Positions 7,599 through 18,644 of a DNA stretch of 64,000 nt are shown here, piece after piece. The stretch covers positions 2,233,001-2,297,000 of the forward strand of contig CP126120.1 of assembly GCA_030123585.1 (NCBI GenBank). The letters are read 5' to 3'. The stretch is from Rhodanobacteraceae bacterium (GTDB lineage Bacteria; Pseudomonadota; Gammaproteobacteria; Xanthomonadales; Rhodanobacteraceae). The translations under genes were made by a program, and so were the position numbers. How positions within the stretch are numbered: the first letter of the stretch is position 1; every line of letters begins with the position of its first letter. The notes beneath the pieces were generated by a model. It saw only the letters and a list, made by a program, of their open reading frames with translations, did no database searches and had not been told where the DNA came from.

Positions 7599-8813
7599 GT
7601 GACCAGGTTCGATCGCCGCCACTTCAGCGAGATGCGCCGCCGCATCATCCGCAATGCGCTGATGCCGCTGTTCCGCACCAGCGATGCGCGCCTACGGCAA
7701 ACGAAGGATCTTTCCGCATCCGAAATTCGACGCATCCTGATCTGCCGCCCGAACCATCGGCTCGGCAACCTGCTGCTGCTGACGCCGCTGGTGGCAGAAT
7801 TGCAGCGGGTATTTCCGGATGCGGAAGTCGACATGGTCCTGGCCGGCGACGATGGCGCCGCACTGTTCGGCGCGTTCGGCAACATCAAGCACATTTACGC
7901 GCTGTCGCGGCGGATGATCCGGCATCCGCTGACGCTCGTGCGGACGGCCATGCAGATCCGGCGCGCCCGCTACGACCTGGCCGTGGATCCTTGCGAAGCC
8001 TCGCAATCCAGCCGCCTGTTGGTGGTCTTGGCGAACGCGAAACACGTGATCGGCCTGCCGCGCGAGGGCACCGCCGACGCTCCGGAAGAACAGCAAGCGA
8101 TGCGTGATGCGCCCAAACACATGGCGCAGTGGCCGGTGTACCTGCTGCGCCGCGCAGCGCGATCACCGGACTTGGATCGCGATTACCCGGCGCTGGATAT
8201 CCGGCTCTCGGCGGACGAGCGGAAGCAGGCTCGGGAAGCACTCGACAACCGGTTGCGTGACCACGGCAAGTCGCACGCACAGTTGATCATTGGCGTGTTC
8301 GCCGAAGCCACCGGAGGAAAACGTTATCCGCGTGACTGGTGGCAGCGCTTCATCGCCGAGGTGCGCGCGCATTACCCCGACTGCGCCTTCTTCGAGATCC
8401 TGCCGCCGGATGGCCAGCCGCGGCTCGCGCTGGATCTGCCGACCTATTCCTCGCGCAACCCGCGCGAAGTCGCGGCGATGATCTCCGCCATGACGTGCTT
8501 CGTGAGCGCCGATTGCGGAGTCATGCATCTCGCCAGCGCCAGCGGCACGCCGACCCTCGGCCTGTTCTCGGTGACGGAAGTGCCGAAATACGAACCTTAC
8601 GGCCGCGGCAGCCGGGCGCTGGTCACCAACGGGAAAACTCCGGAAGAAATTGCTCAGCTTGTCAGTGCGTACATTGAAACCTTGCCCGCCGCCACCGCCC
8701 GCGGTTGCGATCCGCCGCTTCCGCAAGGGAATCGAAAGGAGCGTCCGGCAGACTGCGGCCCTGAACCCGCCACGGTCGTCATCGACCCTCAACAAGCCGG
8801 ATCCCACGCATGA
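7599..8813 (+). CDS. Glycosyltransferase family 9 (heptosyltransferase-like)
   Basis: A 404-residue cytosolic GT-B enzyme of the ADP-heptose:LPS heptosyltransferase family, which transfers heptose to the LPS inner core. The family N-terminus RPNHRLGNLLLLTPLVAEL and the donor-site segment SADCGVMHLASASGTPTLGLF are clear. It starts with GTG and heads the heptose gene run, with its stop overlapping the hldD start by 4 bp. A Pro/Arg-rich tail of about 50 residues past the GT domain is not typical. Whether it adds Hep I, Hep II or another sugar cannot be told from sequence alone. The genes behind it make its likely donor, ADP-heptose. Confidence 0.85.
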   Translation: MTRFDRRHFSEMRRRIIRNALMPLFRTSDARLRQTKDLSASEIRRILICRPNHRLGNLLLLTPLVAELQRVFPDAEVDMVLAGDDGAALFGAFGNIKHIYALSRRMIRHPLTLVRTAMQIRRARYDLAVDPCEASQSSRLLVVLANAKHVIGLPREGTADAPEEQQAMRDAPKHMAQWPVYLLRRAARSPDLDRDYPALDIRLSADERKQAREALDNRLRDHGKSHAQLIIGVFAEATGGKRYPRDWWQRFIAEVRAHYPDCAFFEILPPDGQPRLALDLPTYSSRNPREVAAMISAMTCFVSADCGVMHLASASGTPTLGLFSVTEVPKYEPYGRGSRALVTNGKTPEEIAQLVSAYIETLPAATARGCDPPLPQGNRKERPADCGPEPATVVIDPQQAGSHA

Positions 8814-9793
8814 TTCTCGTCACCGGCGGCGCCGGGTTCATCGGTTCCAACATCGTTGCCGCGCTATCTGCGCGCGGCGTGCTGGTGGCGGTGTGCGACT
8901 TCTTCGGCGACGAAGGCAAATGGCGGAACCTTGCCAAGTCCGAGTTGTGCGACATCGTGCATCCGGAGCGGCTGGACGCGTGGCTGGAACAACACGCGGA
9001 CCGGCTGGACGCCGTGGTCCACATGGGCGCGGTTTCCGCCACCGATGCCACCGATGCCGACCTGGTATTGCGCACGAACTTCGGACTGTCGTGGCAGCTC
9101 TGGCAATGGTGCGCGCGGCACGGCAAACGATTCCTGTATGCGTCGTCCGCGGCGACCTACGGCGGCGGCCAGCTGGGTTACGACGATGACGGATCACCGG
9201 CGGCGCTCGCCAAACTGCGACCGCTGAACCTGTACGGCTGGAGCAAGCACCTGTTCGACCGCCGCGTCGCACGCGCGGTGGCGGACGGCGAAGCGCTGCC
9301 CGCGCAGTGGGCCGGCCTCAAGTTCTTCAACGTCTATGGGCCCAACGAATACCACAAGGGCAAGATGCAGAGCGTGGTCGCGCATGCCTATCCCGTGGCC
9401 GCCGCGGGCAACGAGGTGGGGTTGTTCAAGTCGTACCGCGACGGCATCGCGGACGGCGAGCAGAAGCGTGACTTCATTTTCGTGGACGACTGCGTCGATG
9501 TGGTGCTGTGGCTGCTCGATCACCCGGCCGTCAACGGATTGTTCAACGTCGGCACCGGCCAAGCGCGCAGCTTCGCCGACCTGATCCGCGCGCTGTTCGC
9601 GGCGCTCGATCGCCCGGTACGCATCCGCTACAAGGACATGCCGGACGCGATCCGCGACCACTACCAGTACTTCACGCAGGCGCGGATGACGCGCCTGCGC
9701 GAAGCCGGCTTCACGCAACCCTTCAAGCCGATCGAGGAAGGGGTGCGGATTTACGTCCAGCAGTACCTGTCGCAAGCCGACAGCTACCGCTGA
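8810..9793 (+). CDS. hldD: ADP-L-glycero-D-manno-heptose 6-epimerase
   Basis: Last step of ADP-heptose synthesis: NADP-dependent epimerisation at C6 to the L,D form used in the LPS core. The 327-residue short-chain dehydrogenase fold shows the Rossmann motif GGAGFIGSN at residues 5-13, the Ser/Thr segment YASSAATYG, and the catalytic YGWSK (Tyr-x3-Lys). The C-terminal sugar-binding stretch includes FFNVYGPNEYHKGKM and DCVDVVLWLL, typical of HldD. It starts inside the stop of the glycosyltransferase gene (ATGA overlap), so the two are coupled. Confidence 0.95.
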   Translation: MILVTGGAGFIGSNIVAALSARGVLVAVCDFFGDEGKWRNLAKSELCDIVHPERLDAWLEQHADRLDAVVHMGAVSATDATDADLVLRTNFGLSWQLWQWCARHGKRFLYASSAATYGGGQLGYDDDGSPAALAKLRPLNLYGWSKHLFDRRVARAVADGEALPAQWAGLKFFNVYGPNEYHKGKMQSVVAHAYPVAAAGNEVGLFKSYRDGIADGEQKRDFIFVDDCVDVVLWLLDHPAVNGLFNVGTGQARSFADLIRALFAALDRPVRIRYKDMPDAIRDHYQYFTQARMTRLREAGFTQPFKPIEEGVRIYVQQYLSQADSYR

Positions 9794-9857
9794 TTCCATT
9801 TCCACTTCGTCAGTCACTTTTGCATCACGACCCAAAAGCCACGTCGCTTCAAATGTC

Positions 9858-9939
9858 GTCATTCCCGCGTAGGCGGGAATCCAGTGCCTTTGCCGTGTTT
9901 TGCTGAAAGTCACTGGGTCCCCGCCTTCGCGGGGACGAC
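9858..9939. repeat. Dispersed palindromic (REP-like) element, two-armed copy
   Basis: The left arm (9858-9886, starting GTCATTCCCGCG) and the right arm (9911-9939, ending GCGGGGACGAC) are imperfect reverse complements around a 24-bp spacer, and each arm contains its own small hairpin (CCCGC..GCGGG). Related copies lie at 13369-13402, 17638-17752 and 35252-35277. It sits in the only sizeable gap (9794-9983) of the heptose cluster, between hldD and gmhB, where it may affect mRNA stability or termination. Confidence 0.8.
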
Positions 9940-9983
9940 GAGCTGTTCTTTGTCTATCGATGGAAATGCAATCAGAAATCGCC

Positions 9984-10562
9984 ATGTCATTCTCGGCAAG
10001 ACACGTGATCCTCGACCGCGACGGCGTCCTCAACGTCGAACGGAGCGACGGCGGCTACATCGAGGACTGGTCGCAATGGCGCTGGACACCCGGCGCGCTC
10101 GAAGGACTCGGCATGCTGGGCGCTGCTGGCGTGCACCTGTCCATTGCCACCAACCAGGCCGGTGTCGGACGCGGATTGATCTCGCGCGAAACGCTCGATG
10201 CCATCCATCGCCACATGCTCGACGAAGCGGCGCAGGCGGGCGCAGTCATCCAGCAGGTGTTCGTGTGTCCGCACGCGCCCGAAGACGGTTGTGCGTGTCG
10301 CAAGCCGGCTCCGGGATTGCTCTTGAGTGCGATCAACGCCGCCGGAATCCCGGCGAATGCCACCATCGTGGTGGGCGACGATCTCCGCGATCTGGAAGCC
10401 GCACGGGCCGCCTGCGTGGCTGCCGTGCTGGTGCGCACGGGCAAGGGCCGCCTGGCCGAAGCGGCCGCCGCGCGCGCCGGTGTGCCCGTGTTCGACGACC
10501 TGCGTGCATTCGCATTGGCATTCGTTGCCCCATCGCGGCTCGTGTTCGAAGGAACCCCATGA
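9984..10562 (+). CDS. gmhB: D-glycero-D-manno-heptose-1,7-bisphosphate 7-phosphatase
   Basis: HAD-superfamily phosphatase that removes the 7-phosphate from heptose bisphosphate. The nucleophile Asp11 and acid/base Asp13 lie in VILDRDGVLN. The zinc-binding cysteine segment CPHAPEDGCACRKP is present, as is VVGDDLRDLEAA with the metal-binding aspartates. The ATG at 9984 gives 192 residues, the usual family length; an ATG eight codons upstream (9960) is possible. The stop overlaps the gmhA start by 4 bp. Confidence 0.93.
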   Translation: MSFSARHVILDRDGVLNVERSDGGYIEDWSQWRWTPGALEGLGMLGAAGVHLSIATNQAGVGRGLISRETLDAIHRHMLDEAAQAGAVIQQVFVCPHAPEDGCACRKPAPGLLLSAINAAGIPANATIVVGDDLRDLEAARAACVAAVLVRTGKGRLAEAAAARAGVPVFDDLRAFALAFVAPSRLVFEGTP

Positions 10563-11134
10563 CGGTCCAGGCGATCTTTGCGGAACACGACGCGGTGATG
10601 CGCGAATCCGCCGCGCTGCTGGCGCAACCCCTCGATGAGGCCATCGCGGCGTTGCAGCGCTGCCTTGCAGCGGGCGGGAAGGTACTGGCGTGCGGCAATG
10701 GCGGCAGCGCGGCTTCGGCACAGCACTTGGTGGCCGAACTGGTATGCCGCTTCCGCGACGACCGCCGCGCGCTGGCCGGCGTCGCGCTCACCGCCGACAC
10801 GATGACGCTGACGGCCATCGGCAACGACTACGGCTACGACCGCATCTTCGCGCGCCAGGTCGAAGCACTCGGCGCGCGAGGCGACGTGCTGGTCGCGCTC
10901 AGCACCAGCGGCAATTCGCCGAGCGTGGTGGAAGCCGCGAAGATGGCGCGCACGCTGGGCTGCACCGTCGTGGCACTGACGGGCATGGACGGCGGCGCGC
11001 TGGCGCCGCTTGCGGACATCGCGCTGCGCGTGCCCTCCCGGGTCGTGGCACGCATCCAGGAAGTCCACGACGTCTGCATCCATGCGCTTGCCGAAGCAAT
11101 TGAAGCGCAGGCACGCGGGGTGGCGGTACCATGA
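10559..11134 (+). CDS. gmhA: Sedoheptulose 7-phosphate isomerase
   Basis: First committed step of LPS heptose synthesis: sedoheptulose 7-phosphate to D-glycero-D-manno-heptose 7-phosphate. The 191-residue SIS-domain protein shows CGNGGSAASAQH near residue 45 and LSTSGNSPSVVEA near 115, the sugar-phosphate loops, and a C-terminal HDVCIHALAEAIE helix as in GmhA rather than the DnaA-associated DiaA; its place among hldD, gmhB and hldE supports this. It is coupled to genes on both sides by ATGA overlaps. The same frame extends far upstream, but family similarity begins at this ATG. Confidence 0.93.
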   Translation: MTVQAIFAEHDAVMRESAALLAQPLDEAIAALQRCLAAGGKVLACGNGGSAASAQHLVAELVCRFRDDRRALAGVALTADTMTLTAIGNDYGYDRIFARQVEALGARGDVLVALSTSGNSPSVVEAAKMARTLGCTVVALTGMDGGALAPLADIALRVPSRVVARIQEVHDVCIHALAEAIEAQARGVAVP

Positions 11135-12612
11135 ACACGCCGACGCTGGATCGTTCTTCCCTGCATGCCATCCTCGCCCGCGCGCGCGAGCTCACGGTGT
11201 GGGTCATCGGCGACATCATGCTCGATGAATACGCCGTGGGCAGCGTGGGCCGGATTTCTTTCGAGGCGCCCGTGCCCGTGCTGCGGGTCGCGAGCATCGA
11301 AGGCCGTCTCGGCGGCGCCGCCAACGTCGCGCGCCAGGTCGCGGTGCTGGGCGCGCACGTCAGTCTGGCCGGACTGGTCGGCCATGACGCGGCGGGCGAG
11401 CAGATCCTCGAACTGTGCGCGGCCTCGGGCATCGACACGCGCGCCGTGCGAAAGCTCGAAACACGCCAGACATCGCGCAAACTCCGCGCACTCGCGCGCA
11501 ACCAGCAGTTGGTGCGGCTCGATTGGGAAGACGACACGCCCTGTCCCGTCGCGGAAGTGGACGCGATGCTCGAACGCCTGCGCGCGGGCCGCGCGCCCGA
11601 CGTCATCATCCTCAGCGACTATGCGAAAGGCCTGCTGACGGACGCACTCCTGCACGCCGTGGCGGAAGCCGCCGCGGCGGCGGGCACCCGCGTGGTCGTG
11701 GATCCCAAGCGGCGCGACCTCGGCGCCTACCCGCGCGGCAGCGTCATGACGCCGAACCTGCGCGAACTGGAATGGGCCGCGGGAACGATGTTCGATCCCG
11801 AAGACACCGCGGCGATCGCCGCGGCGGCGCAAGCGCTCGTGGCGCAAACCGGCGCGGCGGCGCTCGTCGTCAAACGCGGGGAGCGCGGCATGCTGGTTGC
11901 GTCAGCCGGCGAACCCTGCCTGCCCATTCCTGCACGCGGCCGCACGCTGTTCGACGCCACCGGCGCGGGCGACACGGTCGTCGCGGTGCTGGCGACCGCG
12001 CTGGCGGCGAGAGCGCCGCTCGGCGATGCCGCGCGCATCGCCAATGCCGCCGCGGGCATCGTGGTCGGCAAGATCGGAACCGTCAGCGCGGAGCCCGCCG
12101 AAATCGTGGAATTCATGAGCGGCGGCAGCACCCGCAAAGTGCTGGACCGCGAAGCCCTGGCAGCGCAGGTGCGCGAATGGCGCGCGGCGGGCAAGCGCAT
12201 CGTCGTCACCAACGGCTGCTTCGACCTGCTGCACGCGGGACACCTCTCGCTGCTGCACCAGGCCGCGCAATACGGAGACGTGCTCGTGCTCGCGGTCAAC
12301 AGCGACGCATCCGTGCAGCGACTCAAGGGGCCCAGACGCCCGCTGATTCCCGAACACGAGCGCGCCGCGATGCTGGCCTCGCTCGCGTGCGTGGATGCCG
12401 TGACCCTGTTCGATGAAGACACGCCGCTGGCGCTGCTGCAGGCCATCCGCCCCGACGTGCTCGTGAAAGGCCAGGACTACAAGGTGGAACAGGTGGTGGG
12501 GCGCGAACTCGTGGAATCGAACGGCGGCAGCGTCGTCCTCGTGCCGCTGGTTCCGGACAAATCCACCACCGCGTTGATCGAGCGGATTGCGAAGCGGGAA
12601 CCGGCTCGTTGA
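11131..12612 (+). CDS. hldE: Bifunctional heptose 7-phosphate kinase / heptose 1-phosphate adenylyltransferase
   Basis: A 493-residue fusion. Residues about 1-320 form a PfkB/ribokinase-fold kinase (GGAANVARQVAVLG substrate loop, DATGAGDTVVAVL anion hole with the catalytic Asp). Residues about 345-493 form the nucleotidyltransferase (TNGCFDLLHAGHLSLL with the HxGH motif, and VKGQDYKVEQVVG). The first half makes heptose 1,7-bisphosphate and the second loads the 1-phosphate onto ATP to give ADP-heptose. It ends the heptose operon, so all four pathway enzymes lie in one run. A weak hairpin (CCCGC/GCGGG) follows in the 100-bp convergent gap to the hicB gene. Confidence 0.95.
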   Translation: MNTPTLDRSSLHAILARARELTVWVIGDIMLDEYAVGSVGRISFEAPVPVLRVASIEGRLGGAANVARQVAVLGAHVSLAGLVGHDAAGEQILELCAASGIDTRAVRKLETRQTSRKLRALARNQQLVRLDWEDDTPCPVAEVDAMLERLRAGRAPDVIILSDYAKGLLTDALLHAVAEAAAAAGTRVVVDPKRRDLGAYPRGSVMTPNLRELEWAAGTMFDPEDTAAIAAAAQALVAQTGAAALVVKRGERGMLVASAGEPCLPIPARGRTLFDATGAGDTVVAVLATALAARAPLGDAARIANAAAGIVVGKIGTVSAEPAEIVEFMSGGSTRKVLDREALAAQVREWRAAGKRIVVTNGCFDLLHAGHLSLLHQAAQYGDVLVLAVNSDASVQRLKGPRRPLIPEHERAAMLASLACVDAVTLFDEDTPLALLQAIRPDVLVKGQDYKVEQVVGRELVESNGGSVVLVPLVPDKSTTALIERIAKREPAR

Positions 12613-12713
12613 GCACGCTTCGACACCGACGAATGCTGCCGATCTGATGCCGTGATCGCTTACAGCCCGCACAAGGCGGGAGCAGCGCAGCGAATCCCGC
12701 CATCCGACCTTCG

Positions 12714-13046
12714 TCAGCCCCGCTGCGCCAGCTTGCTGGCCGCCCACTGGTTCAGGCTGACGCCCTGCTGTTCCGCCTCGCGAGCCAACCGCGCGTGCAG
12801 GCTGCGCGGCACACGTACCAGAAACTTGCCGCTGTAACTCGACACAGGGGCGGCCACGCTCGCCTTGGGAATCGTGCGTTTGGCCGCCTTGGCCGCTTGC
12901 AGCCACGCCGCGATGGCATCTTGTGCTTCACGCGCCGCTTCGGCCTCGGTTTTGCCCCACGCAGAGCAGCCGGGCAGATCCGGGGCCTCGGCGATGAAGC
13001 CCTTGTCTTCCGCCGACCAGAAGATGTTCAGTGGATAGCGGTTCAT
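12714..13046 (-). CDS. hicB: HicB-family antitoxin with ribbon-helix-helix tail
   Basis: A 110-residue antitoxin. The N-terminal partial RNase-H-like HicB fold appears as AEDKGFIAEAPDLPGCSAWG, followed by EAAREAQDAIAAWLQ. A C-terminal ribbon-helix-helix-like DNA-binding segment (FLVRVPRSLHARLAREAEQ, then VSLNQWAASKL) should bind the operon promoter. It overlaps the hicA gene by 4 bp and is downstream of it, the usual hicA-hicB order. The two genes are convergent with hldE. Confidence 0.88.
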   Translation of the reverse strand: MNRYPLNIFWSAEDKGFIAEAPDLPGCSAWGKTEAEAAREAQDAIAAWLQAAKAAKRTIPKASVAAPVSSYSGKFLVRVPRSLHARLAREAEQQGVSLNQWAASKLAQRG

Positions 13047-13288
13047 TGGATGTCTCCGTATTTCTCGATCATCGCGGCCAACTGCCGCGCCTGATACGGC
13101 GGGATGAAGCCGCCGCGGTTCTGAAAGTTCAGGCCCACCGGTTCACCCGTGCGCGCGAACGCCACATGCGAACCCGCACCGCCCTTGTGCACGAAACCCA
13201 ACAGTCCGGCTGCCTTGCAGGCGTCACCGAAACGCACCTGCTTCGGGTTGGCCATGATTGCAAGCAGCAGCTTGGCCTTCGCATTCAT
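13043..13288 (-). CDS. hicA: HicA-family mRNA interferase toxin
   Basis: An 81-residue toxin of the double-stranded-RNA-binding-like HicA fold that cleaves mRNA when not bound by HicB. The active-site histidine lies in KGGAGSHVAFAR, and the N-terminus MNAKAKLLLAIMANPKQVRF matches short HicA proteins closely. It is the first gene of the pair, and an inverted repeat 8 bp before its start codon is a likely HicB operator. No clear ribosome site precedes the ATG, which would favour low toxin synthesis. Confidence 0.86.
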   Translation of the reverse strand: MNAKAKLLLAIMANPKQVRFGDACKAAGLLGFVHKGGAGSHVAFARTGEPVGLNFQNRGGFIPPYQARQLAAMIEKYGDIQ

Positions 13289-13295
13289 TGGAGGA

Positions 13296-13315
13296 TGATA
13301 CTACATACGGTATCA
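13296..13315. promoter_or_regulatory. Candidate HicAB operator
   Basis: TGATAC and GTATCA form a perfect 6-bp inverted repeat with an 8-bp spacer just before the hicA start codon, in an AT-richer pocket. HicB proteins with a ribbon-helix-helix tail autoregulate through such repeats. The binding assignment is inference. Confidence 0.5.
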
Positions 13316-13368
13316 CGTTGCCTATAGTCGCCAGCTTTGTATTTGCTATGGGCGGCTTGCCAAACCGA

Positions 13369-13402
13369 TTCCGGATTCGGGCCTCCGGCCCGCTCCGGAA
13401 TG
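13369..13402. repeat. REP-like palindrome, single arm
   Basis: ATTCCGGA and TCCGGAAT enclose an inner GGGCC/GGCCC stem, giving a strong near-perfect hairpin ending in the GGAATGAC motif shared with the copy at 17638-17752. It lies in the gap between the hicA promoter and the 3' end of icd and could serve as an icd terminator, though no T-run follows. Confidence 0.7.
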
Positions 13403-13497
13403 ACAGTGCGATTGGCTGAGGAACGATGGTGATCAGGAACCGGAAACCAGGCAACCCGGGATTGAGCGGCTGGATGCGCTGCTGCGCTTGATTGCCG

Positions 13498-15837
<2,340 letters not shown>

Positions 15838-15866
15838 TTATGACCGTGTTCCGCGATCATTGCAGG

Positions 15867-16979
15867 ATGCGAATTTTCCTCATCGTTCCCGCCTTGCTGA
15901 TCGCGTGCGCTTGCGCGAGTGCGCAGACCACCGCGCCGTCGTCCAGTGTTGCCAGGCCTGCGCCCAAGGCGGCGCCCGCCTCGGCTTCGTCGATCACCGT
16001 CCTGCAAGCCATCAACGTCACCGGCGTGGTGCCGGGGCCGGGCTTGTGGAAGGTCACGCGCGGCGATCACGTGTTGTGGATCCTCGGCGTGGTGCCGACG
16101 CTGCCGGCCGGGATCGAATGGCGCTCGAACCAGGTCGCGCAAACCATCGCTGGTTCGCAAACGGTGCTTGAATCGCCCGGCGTCAAGCTGAAGGTCGACA
16201 CCAACTGGTTCGGCAAGCTGTTCCTGTTGCCCTCGGTGTACCGCGCGCAGCGCAATCCCGATGGGAAAACCCTCAAGGACGTGTTGCCGCCGCCGCTGTA
16301 CGCGCGCTGGGAAATCGCGAAGCAACGCTATTTCGGCGACGACCGTGGCATCGATCGCTACAAGCCCATCCTCGCGGCTTCCAAGCTGATGAAGAAAGCG
16401 CAGAAAGCCAACAACCTGCGCGGCTCCGGCGAGGTGGACGACACGGTGATCGCGCTCGCGAAGCAGCACGGCGTCGCCGTAGTGAAACCGGAAGCCACGC
16501 TGGAGATCAAGGAGCCGCGCCAGGCGGTGAAGGCGTTCGCCGCGTCGGGCCCGGACGGCATCGCCTGCCTCGGACTGGTGCTGGATGTGGTCGAGCACGA
16601 ACTGCCGAACTTCCGCGCGCGCGCCAACGCCTGGGCCACCGGCGATATCGACACGCTGCGCAAGGTGCCGGAAAGCGCCTATCGCGAAACCTGCCAATCG
16701 GCGATCACCGGCGCGGGCTTCGCCAAATCGCTCGGCATCGACAACCTGCCCGCGCGCATCGAAGGCGCGTGGCTGGCGGCCGCGGACGCCGCGCTGGCAT
16801 CGAACGCGCAGAGCTTCGCGGTGCTGCCGATGCACGACGTGCTCGATCCGCACGGTTACCTCGCCGCCTTGCAGGCGCGCGGCTACACCGTCACCGCGCC
16901 GGACGCCGACGATGCAACCGTCGCCGATCCCGCCGCGGCCGCGAGCGTTGCGCCCGCGCCCGCTTCGTCGGCGCATTGA
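15867..16979 (+). CDS. Exported TraB/GumN-family protein
   Basis: A 370-residue secreted protein: signal peptide at residues 1-20 (MRIFLIVPALLIACACASAQ), an Ala/Pro-rich linker, then the TraB/GumN domain beginning at LWKVTRGDHVLWILGVVPTLP and ending with FAVLPMHDVLDPHGYLAALQARGY. The usual family GTxH at the start is GVVP here, so the metal or catalytic histidine may be missing. GumN-like proteins are suspected proteases or hydrolases of unknown substrate. An in-frame ATG nine codons upstream (15840) is an alternative start. It is followed at 8 bp by the pseudouridine synthase gene, so the two are probably co-transcribed. Confidence 0.75.
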   Translation: MRIFLIVPALLIACACASAQTTAPSSSVARPAPKAAPASASSITVLQAINVTGVVPGPGLWKVTRGDHVLWILGVVPTLPAGIEWRSNQVAQTIAGSQTVLESPGVKLKVDTNWFGKLFLLPSVYRAQRNPDGKTLKDVLPPPLYARWEIAKQRYFGDDRGIDRYKPILAASKLMKKAQKANNLRGSGEVDDTVIALAKQHGVAVVKPEATLEIKEPRQAVKAFAASGPDGIACLGLVLDVVEHELPNFRARANAWATGDIDTLRKVPESAYRETCQSAITGAGFAKSLGIDNLPARIEGAWLAAADAALASNAQSFAVLPMHDVLDPHGYLAALQARGYTVTAPDADDATVADPAAAASVAPAPASSAH

Positions 16980-16987
16980 AGCGCACG

Positions 16988-17536
16988 ATGCTCATCCTGT
17001 TCAACAAACCCTTCAACGTGCTGTGCCAGTTCACCGACCGCAGCACGCCGCCGCGGCGCACGCTGGCCGGATTCGGTTTGCCGCCGAACGTCTATCCGGC
17101 GGGCCGGCTCGACTACGACAGCGAAGGTTTGTTGCTGTTGACCGATGACGGCGCACTCGCGCACCGCATCACCGATCCGCGCCACAAGCAACCGAAAACT
17201 TATCTGGCACAGGTGGAAGGCACGCCGGATGCAACCGCTTTGCAACGCCTGCGAAACGGCGTGACGTTGAACGATGGCCCGACACTTCCCGCAGAGGCCC
17301 GCATGCTGATCCGCGCGCCCGAATGGCTGTGGCCACGCGACCCGCCTGTGCGTTTTCGCAAGACGGTGCCCGATGCCTGGATCGAGCTGACGATCCGCGA
17401 AGGCCGCAACCGCCAGGTGCGGCGCATGACCGCGGCGGTGGGGCTGCCGACCTTGCGTCTCGTCCGCACGCGCATCGGCGAACACGCGCTGGGCGAACTG
17501 GCGCCCGGAATGTTTCGGGTCGTCGATCACGGATGA
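16988..17536 (+). CDS. rluE: 23S rRNA pseudouridine synthase, RluE-like
   Basis: A 182-residue RsuA/RluB/E/F-family enzyme with the catalytic aspartate in PAGRLDYDSEGLLLLT. It begins directly with the catalytic domain (MLILFNKPFNVLCQF) and lacks the N-terminal S4 domain. This short form, and the C-terminal IREGRNRQVRRMTAAVGLPTLRLVR, fit RluE, which modifies a 23S rRNA uridine near the peptidyl-transferase centre. RsuA and RluB carry an S4 domain. It follows the GumN-like gene closely. Confidence 0.85.
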   Translation: MLILFNKPFNVLCQFTDRSTPPRRTLAGFGLPPNVYPAGRLDYDSEGLLLLTDDGALAHRITDPRHKQPKTYLAQVEGTPDATALQRLRNGVTLNDGPTLPAEARMLIRAPEWLWPRDPPVRFRKTVPDAWIELTIREGRNRQVRRMTAAVGLPTLRLVRTRIGEHALGELAPGMFRVVDHG

Positions 17537-17637
17537 GTTGCCGGTATCTTGGCACGATCTCAGCAAATGCGCCCGCTGCGCTGGACGCTGGCCATGCGCG
17601 TGAGGCGTGTTACTCATTGATGCAGCATAAAACCCGG

Positions 17638-17752
17638 CGTCATTCCGGACACCGCATAGCGGTGATCCGGAATCCATTTTGATCTTGCTTTGTTGGGACG
17701 GAGATCAACATGGATTCCGGGTTCCGTCCTTCGGCCGGCCCCGGAATGACGG
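17638..17752. repeat. REP-like element, two-armed copy
   Basis: Left arm 17639-17676 (GTCATTCCGGACACCGC, then an internal hairpin with GCGGTGATCCGGAA) and right arm 17711-17752 (TGGATTCCGGG to GGAATGACGG) are mutual imperfect reverse complements. The element fills the 254-bp gap between convergent rluE and tatD, where it may act as a bidirectional terminator. Confidence 0.8.
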
Positions 17753-17790
17753 TGATTTGTTTCGGAGACGACTCGCTGTGCCGCTCTCGT

Positions 17791-18579
<789 letters not shown>

Positions 18580-18644
18580 GCGCTCATTCTACGCGAGGCG
18601 ATTCGTGCGACCGGGGCGAACGGACACCCGCCTACAATGCCGCG

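Noticed and set aside
9858..9939. CRISPR-like repeat array
   Set aside because: Only one inverted pair occurs here, without regularly spaced direct repeats or cas genes; it is a REP-like palindrome.
16988..17536. RsuA or RluB identity for the pseudouridine synthase
   Set aside because: Both would carry an N-terminal S4 domain, which is absent; the short form fits RluE.
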